Part shown: positions 10,379 through 21,955 of the stretch, piece after piece
Numbering within the stretch: the first letter of the stretch is position 1
Layout of the letters: the number at the start of each line of letters is the position of its first letter
Position numbers and translations under genes: made by a program
Origin: Liquidambar formosana
Lineage: Eukaryota > Streptophyta > Magnoliopsida > Saxifragales > Altingiaceae
Reading direction: 5' to 3'
DNA length: 64,000 nucleotides
NCBI GenBank assembly: GCA_039720395.1
Contig: CM077826.1
Span: forward strand, 34,556,687-34,620,686
The notes under the pieces: generated by a model
Told to the model about the DNA's origin: nothing
The model's input: the letters and a program-made list of their open reading frames with translations, nothing else
Databases searched by the model: none

Positions 10379-12985
10379 CTAGGGTTCAGGGAAACCACAA
10401 TAGGGAAAGTTTTCTCCTTCTTTGACAAAATTCCCATTGAGCGTGTTCTTATTCTGTGGGAACCCTTCTTTTCCCTCATAACCTAGCCCTTTGCGGTTCT
10501 TCTGTGCTCGAAAATCTGGGAATTCGGTGATTCCTTGGCTATTTCTCCCCATGCCCATGCCTGGCATATATCCCATCTTTTTCATGATGTGTGCCACCAT
10601 GTGGCTTACTCCTTCTGCAAAGTCTGGGCAAACTTTTTCCTTCTCTGTATCCTTCCTTTCCAGCACTTGTACCAGCTCAAATCCTCTCCATCCCAGGTTT
10701 TCTTCTCCTTCTTTGATTCCCAGAACCTGACCAGTTATCTCCCCATCTCCATGAATCACTAAAACACCTCCTTCCCATGGTAATTTGATCTTCTGATGTA
10801 CCGTGGATGGAACAGCTTCTAACGGATGGAGCCAAGTTCTCCCCAGAAGTAGATTATAATTTGCTGGTATATCCATTACACAAAATTCAACTGTTGACTC
10901 AGTAGGTCCCACCTTGCAATTGGTTGTAAATGTTCCAAGCACACTTCTTGAGCTATTATCATAGCCTCTTACCGTCATAGCAGATGGTGCGAGTCCTTCC
11001 TTGCAGATTCCCAGTCTGGTGGCTGTGCGCAAAGGACACACATTTAGTGCTGACCCATTGTCTATCAGAACTACTGGGATTCTCAAATCCTTACATTCCA
11101 CGGTAACGTACAAAGGCTTTGCATGCTCTGTACCTTCAGTTGGGAGATCTTCTTTCGAGAAAGTTAACACAGCCCTGCTGGTAGACCCAACTCCCATGAT
11201 TGACAGTACCTGTTGTGGTGTTGTTTCTACAGATACCTCATGCCTTGCTAGTGCATCCAAGAGCGTTTGTCTGTGGTTTTTGGAAGCCACTAGTAAACCC
11301 CATAGGCTGATGTTTGCTTGTGTTCTTTTCAGTTGCTTTAAGACCCTGTCTTCCTCTTCTTCTTTCCCCACATCTGCAATTTTCTGTCTCAGTTCTTCTA
11401 TATCAACTTCTTGATTTACCTTTCTTCCTGGGTGGTCACCCTCCAAAAAGGGTGGTTTAAAATGTCTCCTTGTGCGTGTGAGATGCATACTATCTTCACT
11501 TTCAGTCCCTTCTCTGATTTCTTCCCAAAACTTTGTTCCTCGTGTCTCCTCTTCTTCATCACTGTCATCCCATGGTACACATACGGCTATTAGTGCTGAT
11601 GGGTCCCAATTCTTGCTTCCTTCTTCGATCACGTTGGCATATGGTGGAGGTGCATTCTTATGATTGGGTATGGGGTTTTGATGTACATTGGGCTTTTTCT
11701 CTGGCCCAGGAGGTGGTAGCTTTCCTGAATCTATCATATCCTGGATTTCATGCCTCCAGCGGGTGCAATTATCGATCTTGTGTCCAATTCGTTGATGGAA
11801 TTCACAAAATTCATTCTGCCTCCAATTGGACGGGATGGGACTCGGGAATGCTCTTGGTTCCAGTGCCTGTAGGTACCCCCGTTTCGATAGGTTAGCAAAA
11901 GCTTTAGACAAAGGAACACCCAGATCATGGAATACTCTCAGCTTCTTCTCAGTTGGCTGAATGGTACTGACTGCTGCTTGTGTAGCCCCACCGGTTCTAA
12001 CTCCGCTATTTGGAACATTGCTGCTGGCTCCAAATACTCTTTTGGGTTTGCCTTCTATCTGTCCCTTATGGATTGCATCTTCTATTCTTGTCCCACACTG
12101 ATACAATTGTTGAAAGTCTATAACAGATGAGGTCAACATTTTATCGAAGTAAACAGATGTTAGATTTTTCAGCACCATGTTGACCTGATCTATCTCAGCT
12201 GGCCTGTTGGTCAATTTTACCGCTTTTGCCCTCCATCTGCCAATAAACTCAGAGAAGGGTTCATCAGACCTCTGTCTTGTCATCTCCAAATCTCGCAGTG
12301 TTACATCCAGCATAGTATTGTAGTTGTACTTATTTGTGAATTCTTGGGCTAAAGCCTCCCAAGATCCAATCATCTTCTCTTCCAACCCATAATACCATTT
12401 TGATGCATCCCCTGACAACGACAAAGGGAAAGCATGCAAGATCTGCTCTGAATTTAGTCCCCTCATTCGTGTAATGCTCATGTACTGACAGAGGTGCTGC
12501 TTTGGATCGCCAGTCCCATCAAATTTCTCATAATCTGCCATTTTGAATTTAGAGGGTAATTGGGCTTTAGCTATGGACTCAGCATTGGGCATGGAGAACA
12601 TATAGTCATCCATTCCTTGGGATTTGCGCCATGCGGCCTTCATCTGGCCCATTTGCTCTCTCATTTCTTGATTCTCAGCCTCTAGTTTGTCCACCCGAGG
12701 GTCTTCTACTTTGCCCTTTCTTTTGGCGTTTTTCTTGAGTGTATAGTCAGCATAGTCTTCATCATCCCAGGCATTCTCATTTTCATCTGTCCTTCGGGCG
12801 CCGCTTTTTTCTCCAGTTTTTTCTTCCTCCCCTTCAGAATACTTTTGCTCTTTTTCTTCTTTGGGCTTCCTTTCTCCTGTCTCTAGGTTATCCATCCTTT
12901 GTACCAATGCAGCGACCATTTTTTTCATCTCAGCTTTTTCTTGTTGCATCAGAGCCATAAGATCGGCTAGGGTTGGTTCTGCCAT
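10379..12985 (-). CDS. gag: gag-protease with G-patch, Tat element A
   Basis: The start ATG at 12985 begins MAEPTLADL, matching element B. It has an N-terminal coiled charged region, then a retrotransposon gag domain (about residues 150-330: FDGTGDPKQHL, GDASKWYYGLE, RDLEMTRQRSDEPFSEFIGRWRAK). A short Cys/His knuckle of unusual form (C-x2-H-x4-H-x4-C) is near residue 393. An aspartic protease with active-site DNGS and a later LLLGRTWLH is near residues 639-700. A G-patch (MGYMPGMGMGRNSQGI ... GLGYEG) spans about 797-845. G-patch next to protease is also seen in betaretroviruses and may bind RNA. The frame ends at TAG 10379-10381, which is TGG in element B, so the original product was probably fused to pol. 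Confidence 0.9.
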   Translation of the reverse strand: MAEPTLADLMALMQQEKAEMKKMVAALVQRMDNLETGERKPKEEKEQKYSEGEEEKTGEKSGARRTDENENAWDDEDYADYTLKKNAKRKGKVEDPRVDKLEAENQEMREQMGQMKAAWRKSQGMDDYMFSMPNAESIAKAQLPSKFKMADYEKFDGTGDPKQHLCQYMSITRMRGLNSEQILHAFPLSLSGDASKWYYGLEEKMIGSWEALAQEFTNKYNYNTMLDVTLRDLEMTRQRSDEPFSEFIGRWRAKAVKLTNRPAEIDQVNMVLKNLTSVYFDKMLTSSVIDFQQLYQCGTRIEDAIHKGQIEGKPKRVFGASSNVPNSGVRTGGATQAAVSTIQPTEKKLRVFHDLGVPLSKAFANLSKRGYLQALEPRAFPSPIPSNWRQNEFCEFHQRIGHKIDNCTRWRHEIQDMIDSGKLPPPGPEKKPNVHQNPIPNHKNAPPPYANVIEEGSKNWDPSALIAVCVPWDDSDEEEETRGTKFWEEIREGTESEDSMHLTRTRRHFKPPFLEGDHPGRKVNQEVDIEELRQKIADVGKEEEEDRVLKQLKRTQANISLWGLLVASKNHRQTLLDALARHEVSVETTPQQVLSIMGVGSTSRAVLTFSKEDLPTEGTEHAKPLYVTVECKDLRIPVVLIDNGSALNVCPLRTATRLGICKEGLAPSAMTVRGYDNSSRSVLGTFTTNCKVGPTESTVEFCVMDIPANYNLLLGRTWLHPLEAVPSTVHQKIKLPWEGGVLVIHGDGEITGQVLGIKEGEENLGWRGFELVQVLERKDTEKEKVCPDFAEGVSHMVAHIMKKMGYMPGMGMGRNSQGITEFPDFRAQKNRKGLGYEGKEGFPQNKNTLNGNFVKEGENFPYCGFPEP

Positions 12986-13072
12986 CTGTTCTATTCTTCT
13001 CAATCGATTGGATGTAGGTGAACGAGTCCAAACACGACTTGAATGCTCAATTTTTACTGAAATTTTGGCCAA

Positions 13073-15467
13073 AGCAAATGTTTAAGTTCACATCCTTTTA
13101 CCAAGTGAGAAACTCATTCTAGTATGACTTTACCCAATTCCCTTTTTATCATACTTTGGGCCTCATCATGTTTACTAAATCTTTTGAATGCCCCAAAGTT
13201 TGATAAATGTACAAAATTGGTCATTTCTTTAAGCATAAGCCCATTTACAATTCTCTCACCTCATCAGCATCTTTTGGGCCCAAGTCCAAATTTCTTTTTT
13301 TTTTTTTTTTCAAGCTTGGACCCAATTTACAAAGCTGCTCATCATCTCTCACATACTGGGCTTTAGGCTTAAAGAATAATCAATTTGGTCTTTAATTTGT
13401 TTGGATTTGTTTGCTCCTTGGATCTGATTTAGTCCTAACATTCACTAGGCCCACATAATTTGTTATCCATTTCAAGTTAAGTCCAATGGTGTTTGGGTGT
13501 CCAAACTTCCAGGCCCAGAACTCATGGATTGCTATCTCACCCAGCTACTCGAAAGCTCTTGGCCTCTGGCCGACGCTAACGCTATGATTGACAGCCTAAG
13601 CGTCGGTTTGTCAAAGAAAACAGCAACAGCATGCTGATAACCCAAGGCTCGAGGGATTAATTAATCTCCTACCTTCAATGATAGCGTATGGCTTTATGAT
13701 AGCGTGTCGGCCCTCCCGACAATGCATTAACTCTCATATCCTCTCACTCTTGAGCTTCTTCATAAACGGAGATTAAGCATTAGCAATCTCACAATTATTT
13801 GAAAACTCAAACCCCCATCTCCCTCATTTTTCTTAATTTTCATCCCAGACTCAATGGCTTCTTCTTCTTCCTCTCACAACCGTCCTGACTTAAATGCTGC
13901 ACCAGATGTGCAGCCAGACACTTGGCACCCAATGTTCATAACTTATGACCAGCCCATCACAGTTAATGATACTGTGGTACACAACCATACAAACGCTGTA
14001 GCGGTAGCCGCAGGGCTCCTTACTCCTCGTGACGAAAGGATATTAAATGCAAGGTCCGATATGGACCTAATGAGGGATGCTATGGCCCTAAGTGCTCGGG
14101 CCACTACAGTCACCTCCAGTATGGCCCGGCGTCTACATACTAGGAGTGGGGAAGTCCACAGGCTAAACAATCAAGCTCTCAGTCTTCAACGAAAAGTCCA
14201 ACGGTTCAGTCGGACAATAAGGACCCTGAAAGAGGAGAACAGAGCTCTGAAGGAAATGGTGGATGCCTATGCCAGGGGGGTTACACCTAGAGTTGTAGCT
14301 CTAGAAGGGCTCGAGGATCAAGTTCGGGAGCAACTGGGAAAGCTCCAGAACGAAGTTCAAATTCACTGTTCTGGTCCTTCCAGCCCTCCCCAGGATGTTG
14401 CTATGGAGTAGTACCTTTTCTCTCTCTCTTTTTTTTTCTTTTTCTTTATTTTTCTCTCTTCTCTCTTTTTTTTTTTTTTTTGAATCTAATGAACACACCC
14501 CTTTTTTTTTTCTCTTAGAGTATAGAAGAAGAGTAAACGAACATAAAAGGATATTATATTTCATAAGCTAAAACCAGATTACATATTCTGCACTACTGGC
14601 TACCATAAGCCAAAATACAAAATACATCTTTAATTCTCAAAATGATACATAAAAATGAGTAGGAGCGCGATGAGCGCCAGAAATGGAATAATCTTTCGGA
14701 ATGGAATCTTTACACATGCGCAATAGAAGGCCATCTGGAGTGAGAGTATGGTGAACAGAACAGTGAAGATGAAGAAATCCCAAGAAAACATGGTGAGGGA
14801 GGAGGCTCTGATAGGGGAACAATGATGAGTGTTTATAAGAAGAAATCTCAGGGGCTAAAAATGGCAAACCCCCCTTATCGATTTGCAGGTAGTGGCCACT
14901 TATAGAAGGGACATCAGCTTTCCAGTGGTCACGTGGAGGGGACCCCTAATGACTACAAGCATTGAACCTTTGAGGAATAATGATTCCTCCTCTAAATAGC
15001 AAAATCCCACTTCCTCTCCCATATTGGGCACAACTTGAAATAGTAAATAATTAATGTGGACCACGCCTCGTACCCGTGATAAACATCTAATCATGGATGC
15101 AATTATGTCACACAAAATGACATGCATTTATGCAGGGTTATGCAAAAGTAGGAATTTTCCATGTGTGGCTGGTCAGCAGGGTACTTCTCCTTCAAGGGTT
15201 ACCCAGGCTAGGATGCTCAATGAGCAATCCGTTAACGTACTCACAAGCTTATTACAGGCTAGTGGCACAGACCGTGGGTTGATGATGCTAACTCCCAGTA
15301 ACCATAGGCGCGAATGGGGCCCGGTACTTTTTGTCAGACTGTCATCGAGGGTATAAGGGTAATTGTGCCCGTGTGTGCAATTATTTAGTTCTATTCAATT
15401 AAATACTCCGGTTTAATTAAAGCCAACAATCATTCACATGGAGTCTAGCTCTTTAGCACAGTTCAGC
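13073..15467 (-). other. 5' leader of Tat element A
   Basis: The part next to the PBS (about 15050-15467) matches the leader of element B: near 15186-15290 it is the reverse complement of 29200-29285 in B, including the cagcccacgg/taacccttgaagg blocks. The remainder, which holds the antisense ORF at 13854-14411, has no counterpart in B. No gag-sense ORF is seen here. Confidence 0.6.
13854..14411 (+). CDS. Antisense coiled-coil ORF in the leader of Tat element A
   Basis: A 185-aa frame opens with MASSSSSHNRPDLNAAPDV and has a central helical region of heptad character (about residues 95-145: HRLNNQALSLQRKVQRF, LKEENRALKEMVDAYA) continuing into LEGLEDQVREQLGKL. It has no membrane segment and no signal peptide. 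The start is in good plant context (ctcaATGGCT) and is preceded by a C/A-rich leader and an AT-rich stretch with cataaac near 13760. It lies on the strand opposite to gag, between PBS and gag, in a segment of about 1.4 kb that element B lacks. I do not recognise the family. It could be a captured host fragment or a third accessory gene. Confidence 0.5.
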   Translation: MASSSSSHNRPDLNAAPDVQPDTWHPMFITYDQPITVNDTVVHNHTNAVAVAAGLLTPRDERILNARSDMDLMRDAMALSARATTVTSSMARRLHTRSGEVHRLNNQALSLQRKVQRFSRTIRTLKEENRALKEMVDAYARGVTPRVVALEGLEDQVREQLGKLQNEVQIHCSGPSSPPQDVAME

Positions 15468-15485
15468 TCCCCAGTGGAGTCGCCA
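15468..15485 (-). other. Primer-binding site of Tat element A
   Basis: The minus strand reads TGGCGACTCCACTGGGGA, identical to the PBS of element B and near-identical to that of element F. One base separates it from the LTR. I have not established the tRNA it pairs with. Confidence 0.9.
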
Positions 15486-16013
15486 CTGTAAGCGCCGCGG
15501 GCTGATGCGGCCCTTAGGATGTATAATGCTATTGCGAAGCACTAGCGTATCGGGAGTCGCCACCCAAGTCAGCCTTGGGAACTAATCATACCATTCTGGG
15601 GAATTCAATCTCAAATTCGACGTATTCGGGCCAGAGATCCAGAGTTCGGAGCTAAGGTACAATGTTGGGAAGGTGTTAAGCACCCAACAATGCCCGATAA
15701 AAAACCGGCCTCCGTAAACGATTGTTGGCTATATTTAACCCGGAATATTTAATTGAATTGCATCCGTAAGCACACAATTTTTGAAATGTCATGCCAACTA
15801 TATGAAAAATGATGTGAATAAAATGAGAAAGGAATTATAATACATAACAAAACAGGATATACAGGAAGTGAGATATACAGGTTACCATTTAATGAAATAA
15901 TATATACAAGTTACATTTAATGAACTAGCCAAAACCAGGGTAAATCATCAGAAATATTTAATATTAAAAAGAGACATGATAATAACTGAAGTTAATGAAA
16001 GAGTAGTGACAGG

Positions 16014-16115
16014 TGCGTACGCAACAGGGAATAATGAGTACGTATGGTGCGTACGCAACAACAACAAATGCGCACGCACACACATGCGTACGCAACATAT
16101 CATAATGCGTACGCA
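16014..16115. promoter_or_regulatory. Palindrome cluster in the downstream half of LTR A
   Basis: Four perfect TGCGTACGCA copies in 102 bp with related half-copies (gagtacgtatgg, atgcgcacgcac) between them. Transcribed from the LTR, these would lie in the R/U5 part. Confidence 0.75.
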
Positions 16116-16730
16116 TAAGTGCACTGTGTTCTTTCCTCTACCCTTGGCACGGGCTAAAATTACCCACGTCAGTTTTCATTTTGTTAGGGACCAACTTCTT
16201 TCTAGCTTATCTCAGTCATTTCTTAACCATATCCAATGATTCAAAACCCAGATTACAGTTCCCATAGTATACTTCAAGCACGCTTAACTCATTTACACAG
16301 ATATTTACAGAATCATGGTCATATTTGAGTTCAAAGTCTGGGATTTCCAACCCGGCGACTATCGGTCCGTACAAAGTAACAAAATAATTAATGATACCTA
16401 TCTGCTGGGTATATAATAGTTAATCCTCAATGTATTCTTCAGTGTTAAAAGCAAGAATAATAAACATTAGAATGAGAATAACTTACCCTCAGGTTTGAGT
16501 ACCTCCGATATCGATGCAACAATTCCCACCTTATCGCCTTAGATTGCAGCTGTACATTCCCTTGGTTTCTTTCTGGTTTTCTAATGTTTGAGTATTTGCT
16601 TGATGGATGATTTTATTTCTTTCTCTCCCTAAGTTTCTGACTGGTTTATTCTCACTGGTTTCTCAATCTTTCAGGGTTATTCACTCGGATCATTTTTCTG
16701 AACCCCCTTCTCTATTCAGAAGAGTCTTTA

Positions 16731-16985
16731 TTTATAGACTACGGTAAGTCGGTTCTCTTCACTAAAAACCAAAATCATACCTGTGCGACCCAGGAAATCG
16801 GCAACCGGCTGGTTCCCTTGTTTTGTTCCTCATACATTTCAAATTCAAGTGGTCGCCGAAATCTTTTCTCTCTACCCCATGCTGATCAGACTTGGGTGAA
16901 AACATCGGTGCTGGAAAACGGGGAAGTGACAGATGATGCGTACGCATACTTTACTGTTGCGTACGCATTAGAACCATATGCGTAC
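16731..16985 (-). promoter_or_regulatory. U3 promoter of LTR A: TATA box and upstream palindromes
   Basis: TATAAA (minus, 16736-16731) with two perfect palindromes 200-235 bp upstream and one variant (atgcgtacgtg) at about 16979. The arrangement repeats in LTR B (TATA 27940, palindromes 145-190 bp upstream). Confidence 0.6.
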
Positions 16986-17141
16986 GTGTGGGGTATACAG
17001 AGAAGTTTTCAACTTGCAATCTAAGCGTCTCGTCGGGAATTGCTTTATCGATTTCTCGGGGCGCACAATAAACCTCATCATCGGGATTCCAACTCGGGTG
17101 ATCTCAGATCTGATTGGGTGGTACAAAATGGGGTGTCTACA

Positions 17142-17389
17142 CCCGGAGTAATTGCGCTAAGGTAAGTGGGTGTGGAAGTGCCCCAATTCACTTCTTTTCT
17201 TCTTTATTCTTTCTCTTCTCCCTCTTTAGGGTTAGTTCTTAATATGAACATATAGTAATTATCAAAGGTTTCCTTGCTAAATAAAATGCTGATTTTCTAT
17301 CAAAGTTTCCATCTTGTAGAATTTTTCTTAAACTCAAACTTGGTTTATTTAACCTTCTTTCAAATAAGGAAACCTAGGGTTTTTACCAT
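17142..17389. other. Unassigned DNA between elements A and F
   Basis: AT-rich, no ORF. It may be part of the target of A or an unduplicated part of F; the boundary is not visible. Confidence 0.3.
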
Positions 17390-17845
17390 AGGTTTATATT
17401 AGGATTTAACCCTAATTCTAATCGAACTACGTGGACTTTGATCCATATATTTCGTTACATGGTACGTAGGCGCTCATCTTGAGGTTCAAGTCCACCCTAG
17501 GATCCAAGTATCCTAGTTTTCTTTTCTTTCTTTTTTTCTTTTCTGTTTTATTTTCTTTATTTGATTGTACATGGAAGAATGGATGAATGAAATATATATG
17601 ATATGCATGCTGTTTTGTGGTGATATATGTTGATTTGTTGTTAAAAAGATCTTAATTTAGCTTAAATAAATCCAGAGATCGAAAGGTTGATATGGGTGCC
17701 TATAGGCTTTGCCTAGAACCTTCCCATATCATAATTTAGCCTTTGAATCCCTAGTTTCTTTGGTTTCTAAAAGACTGTTTTTTGGCATTTCCTTTTAAAC
17801 ATGGAGTCTTTTCAATTGTTTTCTTGAAACAAAGTTTTTTAGGGT
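17390..17845 (+). repeat. 5' LTR of element F, first part
   Basis: Matches 22990-23440 with few differences. Interrupted by the solo LTR at 17846; it resumes at 19443-19538. Confidence 0.65.
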
Positions 17846-19437
17846 TGTGAGAGTCGTGTCCTAACCACGCCGGCTCGAGAGTACGCCACTAACCACGGAT
17901 GATTAGAGTGGAGAGGGAGTCACCACCCGATTTTGGCCTCGGGAACCAATTGGCCCCTAGCAAGGGCCCAACTCGTCATTACCAAAAGAATCAAGGTTCG
18001 GAGCTAGGGTACGTGGATGGAAAGGTGTTAGGCACCCATCTATGCCCGGCTAAAATCCGGCCCCCACACGTATTTATTGGCTTTAATTAAAAAGGACTTA
18101 ATCAAACTCGACCGTTATACAAACACTTATGTAAAATCAATTAATGGCATGCAATAATGAAGGATAACGAAGGATTAAAAGGAAGAAATATATACAAGAA
18201 AGAGAATTTGAAACTAAAAGAGATACTTATACTGTCTGCAAAAGAGAAAACTGGGTTAATCTGTCAAAAACAGGGCCATGCAAGTATGTGCATATGAGAT
18301 GCACGTACGTGCATCTTATACATACATACGTACATGCCTTAGTATTATTTCATAGATTTATGCCTATCACCCTACTTGATTCGTACCTATGACTATGATT
18401 CATGCAAAAATCATCTAAATGTATTTTAAAGACGATGGAAATACTCTAGATCTGAATGGCATAGTAACATATGCATATGAATTAATGATATTTAGGTACA
18501 GGACCTAAATCATACAAACTAAATGCCAAAAACGATAAACGGATCCTATGCGGCCTTACACCTTAGAAACAAATAAGGAATCCTTTTCAATCTTTAAATG
18601 CACAAGTGAATCAATGCCGGGTTAGATCTAAAATTATGAGTATTAAATGACAGGATATACATATCAAATGCGATATTCAGTTCATACAATATCATAAATG
18701 ATTATGCTAAATCATTAAAAAACAATGAGATTAAGGATTGAAGAGGGTTACCCTCAGGTTTGGGCGGCGGCCATCACTTCACCAGTTCTTCCTTCTGGAC
18801 TTATTGTAATTACAACTCTGAATTTAGGGTTTTTTGGGGATGGAGGCTGAGAGAGATTGGGTAGGTTAATGAAAAAGTTGGGTGGAGGCTCAGGCCAATT
18901 CGGTCCCCTTTCAAGGTTGAAAAGTAGGGTATTTATAGGTGAGTTTTAGGGTTTAATCGCAAGGTATCTAGGGTTTCTAGCCGCCATAGGGTAGCTGGAA
19001 TCGAGCTTGGTCCCTATAAGGTAAAGGAGAAAATCTGGGAAATGCTGATTTTTGTAGATTTTGGGTAATGCACGTATGAGCATGGGAGATGCACGTACGT
19101 GCATGAAGTATGCACGTATGATCATGGGCTATGGTGATTGCTTTTGGGTGATGCACGTACGAGCATGGGAGATGTACGCACGTGCATGAAATATACACGT
19201 ATGATGATCATGGGCTATGGTGATTGATTTTGGGTGATGCACATACGTACATGGGAGATGCACGTACGTGCATGAAGTATGCACGTATGATCATGGGCTA
19301 TGGTTTTGTGCTGATTTTGAGCTGTGATCGCGTCGGTCCTTTAGGATTCACTTGTATAGTTCTATTTGACACCACCCTTCATCATTGGGATTAAAGGTGG
19401 TCCGAAATGTCAAGAAGTACAAAATGGGGTGTCAACA
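17846..19437 (-). mobile_element. Solo Tat-type LTR inserted in the F 5' LTR
   Basis: 1592 bp, minus strand TGTTGACACCCCATTTTG ... GACTCTCACA, flanked by the exact duplication agggt (17841-17845 and 19438-19442). The uninterrupted sequence survives in the other F LTR at about 23440, confirming the insertion. The downstream part aligns with LTR B (reverse complement of the gtgcctaacacctt ... tcggttcccggggcc region). TATAAA at plus 18932-18937 (minus). It has its own palindrome set built on GCACGTACGTGC. Confidence 0.88.
19060..19310 (-). repeat. Three tandem 83-86-bp units carrying a 16-bp palindrome
   Basis: Units begin near 19088, 19171 and 19257. ATGCACGTACGTGCAT is perfect at 19089-19104 and 19258-19273, degenerate in the middle unit, and present once more at 18299-18314. 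The array lies 130-360 bp upstream of the TATA box of this solo LTR, the same place as the palindromes in LTR A and LTR B. Confidence 0.8.
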
Positions 19438-19539
19438 AGGGTTTTCCTTGTTTCCTTTAAAAAATAAGGTGACGACTCTTTTTCTTTTTCAAACTTATTT
19501 CTTTTTCAATCCTTGTGGGCTAATTTCTGGGGTTCACAG

Positions 19540-19559
19540 TTTGGTGACTCCACTGGGGA
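19540..19559 (+). other. Primer-binding site of element F
   Basis: TTTGGTGACTCCACTGGGGA follows the LTR end at 19538; it differs by one base from the PBS of elements A and B. Confidence 0.8.
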
Positions 19560-20689
19560 TTTGTGGGCTAGACTCTATAAAGTTTAATTGGGCTAAATTA
19601 ATTTATTATGTTTAATTAAAATCAATCACATGCATCCGCTTGATTGTGTACTTTCATTTATTGCATTGTGTGCGCAAATTTTGTATAATAGGCTCGATTG
19701 TCCCTCGATGTATCTTTGCCTATGATGGGCCTAGTTTCAACCTTGGTTTTCTTGATTCCAAGTGTTGGGGCAAAAGCTATCAACCTCTCTTGCCTAATAC
19801 CTTTGGTTTTGCACTTGGGTATATTAAATGAATCAATCACGTACTGCTAGACCCACGCGGCATTCTTGATACCAAATGTAGTTAGGTATAAAGATTGGTT
19901 CAAGCAAGTGAAGGATCCTAGCCTACCCTTTTGTAGTACATATAGTGGGCCTTATAGGACACTATTGGTTCACCATTATGCACCCACACTTGATTGTAAT
20001 GATATCATACCGTGCTTGTGTTGTGTTGCTACGCTTATAAGTTGTGTTGGATACTTAGGTTTATTTTAACCATGGGTAATGATCGACACTTGATATATGG
20101 TCTCACCTACATACCTTTAATAAATACCTCCACCCTTCACCCAAGGGGCTCCTTAAAGGAGGGATGGACTAATTAAAGGTTTGTGAGCTAAGACCATTTA
20201 ATCACAGGCTTTTAAGTAAACCAATAGGGGCTTGTTTGGAATGAAGTATTTGATTAAGAGTTAAGAAGTTGGGGCTTACTCATCTTTATGTTCTTAGTAT
20301 ATCACCTCACCTTCCATCTTAAGGGACACTTTTAAGAATGAGGTGTCTAACTAGGGAGATATTATGTTTGGGACCTAACTTATAGTGCATCTACACTTGG
20401 GGGAAAGTGACTCTTGATAGTTTTGTGATGGTTAATGGCTAGAACTTAAGACTAAGTGACTCACCTTCATGTCCTTAGTACGTCACCTCACATTTCAAGG
20501 TACCCTTAGAGATAAGATGTCTAACTAAGGGAATGCTTTATAAGACCACACTTATCAAATTTAGTACAATCATAGAAATATTGTTAGAATGTTTTGGTCA
20601 TAGCCTAAAAAGGGGATTTTGTTCTTAAAGGGGGGCTGGACTAACCCCGTGACAACTTATTAAGGTTGGACTCAAATTTTGAACCTAAG

Positions 20690-21955
20690 ATGGTTGACAA
20701 AGGGACTAGTGAAAGGAATTTTGACCTTGAGGCTTGTTTGAAAGCCATTATGGCAAAGCTAGACTATACCTCAAAGACCTCTCAAACAGCATTGAAATTG
20801 GCTCAAGATAATCAACAAAAGATGGCAGATCCAGAACAAAACAATGGTTCTAAGACCCATTCCTCGGGTGCACCTCATGGGTCTGGCACTGAAGATGGAC
20901 CTCAATCCAATGAGAACACTAAGATAAAGGGAGAAAGTAGTTTGAAACCTAAGATTATCAACCTAGAAGGAGAAGCCAAGGGGGAGGATACTAGTGGTGA
21001 TTCTGTGTTGGCTAGTAAGGTAGAGGCTTTGGAGAGAACTATAAAAGGGATTCGTAGAACCGATGACATGGTCGACATGCGGACTTTATCCTTGTTTCCA
21101 AAGGCTTGCATTCTATTGCAATTTAAGATGCTAGAGTTGGAAAAATTTGATGGGATAGGCTGCTCGAAGACTCATTTGAAAATGTATGTGCGAGCCATGC
21201 ACCCTCGAGGGGCTACTGATAAGCTTTTAGCTCAAATGTTCCATGAAACCCTGGCGACCTTTGCATTGAAGTGGTTCTTGGCATTGGATGAGAATAGAAC
21301 TTGGACTTGGGAAGATATATGTGATGAGTTCACTGCTCAATACAAGTACAACACCTAAGTGGATGTTACCCGCAGGGACTTGGAAACAACAAAGTAAGGG
21401 ACTAATGAAACCTTCTCCAGATTCATTACAAGGTGGAGACAAAAGGCTTCTCAGATGGTGAACCAACCCAATAAAGAAGAGCAGATTCAGATGGTAGTTA
21501 AAAACCTCCTCCCTATTTACCATAAGCATCTATTTGCATGCTATTTCCCAAATTTTAAGGCTTTGATTGGGGTTGGACTTCAAGTAGAAGATGCCATTGG
21601 TGATGGTACAATTAATGAAGAGGAGCAATCAGGGAACTCCCGAACTGGAAATAATGAAAAGACACATTGGCATGTTAATGCCATATCTCCTCAACAGTCC
21701 CGCCAATTCACCAAACTCTACATGCCATTGAGCGATGTTTTTAAGAAGTTGAAGGTGAAAGGTTTGCTTCAACCCCTTGACCCAGCACCGTTGCCTAACC
21801 CATTACCTCGTCGCTTCAAAGAAAATGAGTATTGTAACTTCCACCAAGGCAAGGGGCATAGCACTGATCGATGCCCAAGGTTGAAACATAAAATCCAAGA
21901 CCTCTTTGACAAGGGAATTGTCTCCCCACCTAAGGCACCCAATCATTCACTTTAA
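20690..21955 (+). pseudogene. gag: gag of element F
   Basis: Starts MVDKGTSERNFDLEACL and contains a gag core (LELEKFDGIG, ALKWFLALDENRTWTWEDICDEFTAQYKYNT) that aligns with the gag of elements A and B. It then runs into TAA at 21356-21358 where B has ATG, and a second stop near 21394. The frame resumes (FSRFITRWRQKASQMVNQP ... EYCNFHQGKGHSTDRC) with the same C-x2-H-x4-H-x4-C knuckle and ends shortly after it at 21955. There is no protease or pol behind it, so it is a degenerate gag-only ORF. Confidence 0.8.

Larger units (their letters stand above)
3331..17141 (-). mobile_element. Tat-lineage Ty3/gypsy element A (3' part lost)
   Basis: Right to left it contains a 5' LTR (15487-17141), PBS, a 2.5-kb leader with an antisense ORF, gag-protease, RT, RNase H, a second plant-type RNase H, integrase, and then two genes on the opposite strand. 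Dual RNase H, the PBS sequence and the extra ORFs place it in the Tat (Ogre/Retand-like) lineage. The 3' LTR is not in the window because L inserted at 3331. A possible target duplication, cccgg, follows the LTR at 17142-17146. Nonsense changes in gag-pol make it non-autonomous today. Confidence 0.88.
15487..17141 (-). mobile_element. 5' LTR of Tat element A
   Basis: On the minus strand it starts TGTAGACACCCCATTTTG and ends GGCGCTTACA, 1655 bp, close in both termini to the LTR of element B (TGTTAACACCCC ... GGCGCTCACA). A TATA box (TATAAA, plus 16731-16736) marks the U3/R boundary region. Perfect TGCGTACGCA copies lie upstream of it at 16937-16946 and 16958-16967 and downstream at 16014-16023, 16048-16057, 16085-16094 and 16106-16115. 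Confidence 0.88.

Noticed and set aside
16014..16115. CRISPR-like array of regularly spaced palindromes
   Set aside because: Plant nuclear DNA; the repeats are 10-12 bp palindromes with irregular spacing and no unique spacers of constant length.
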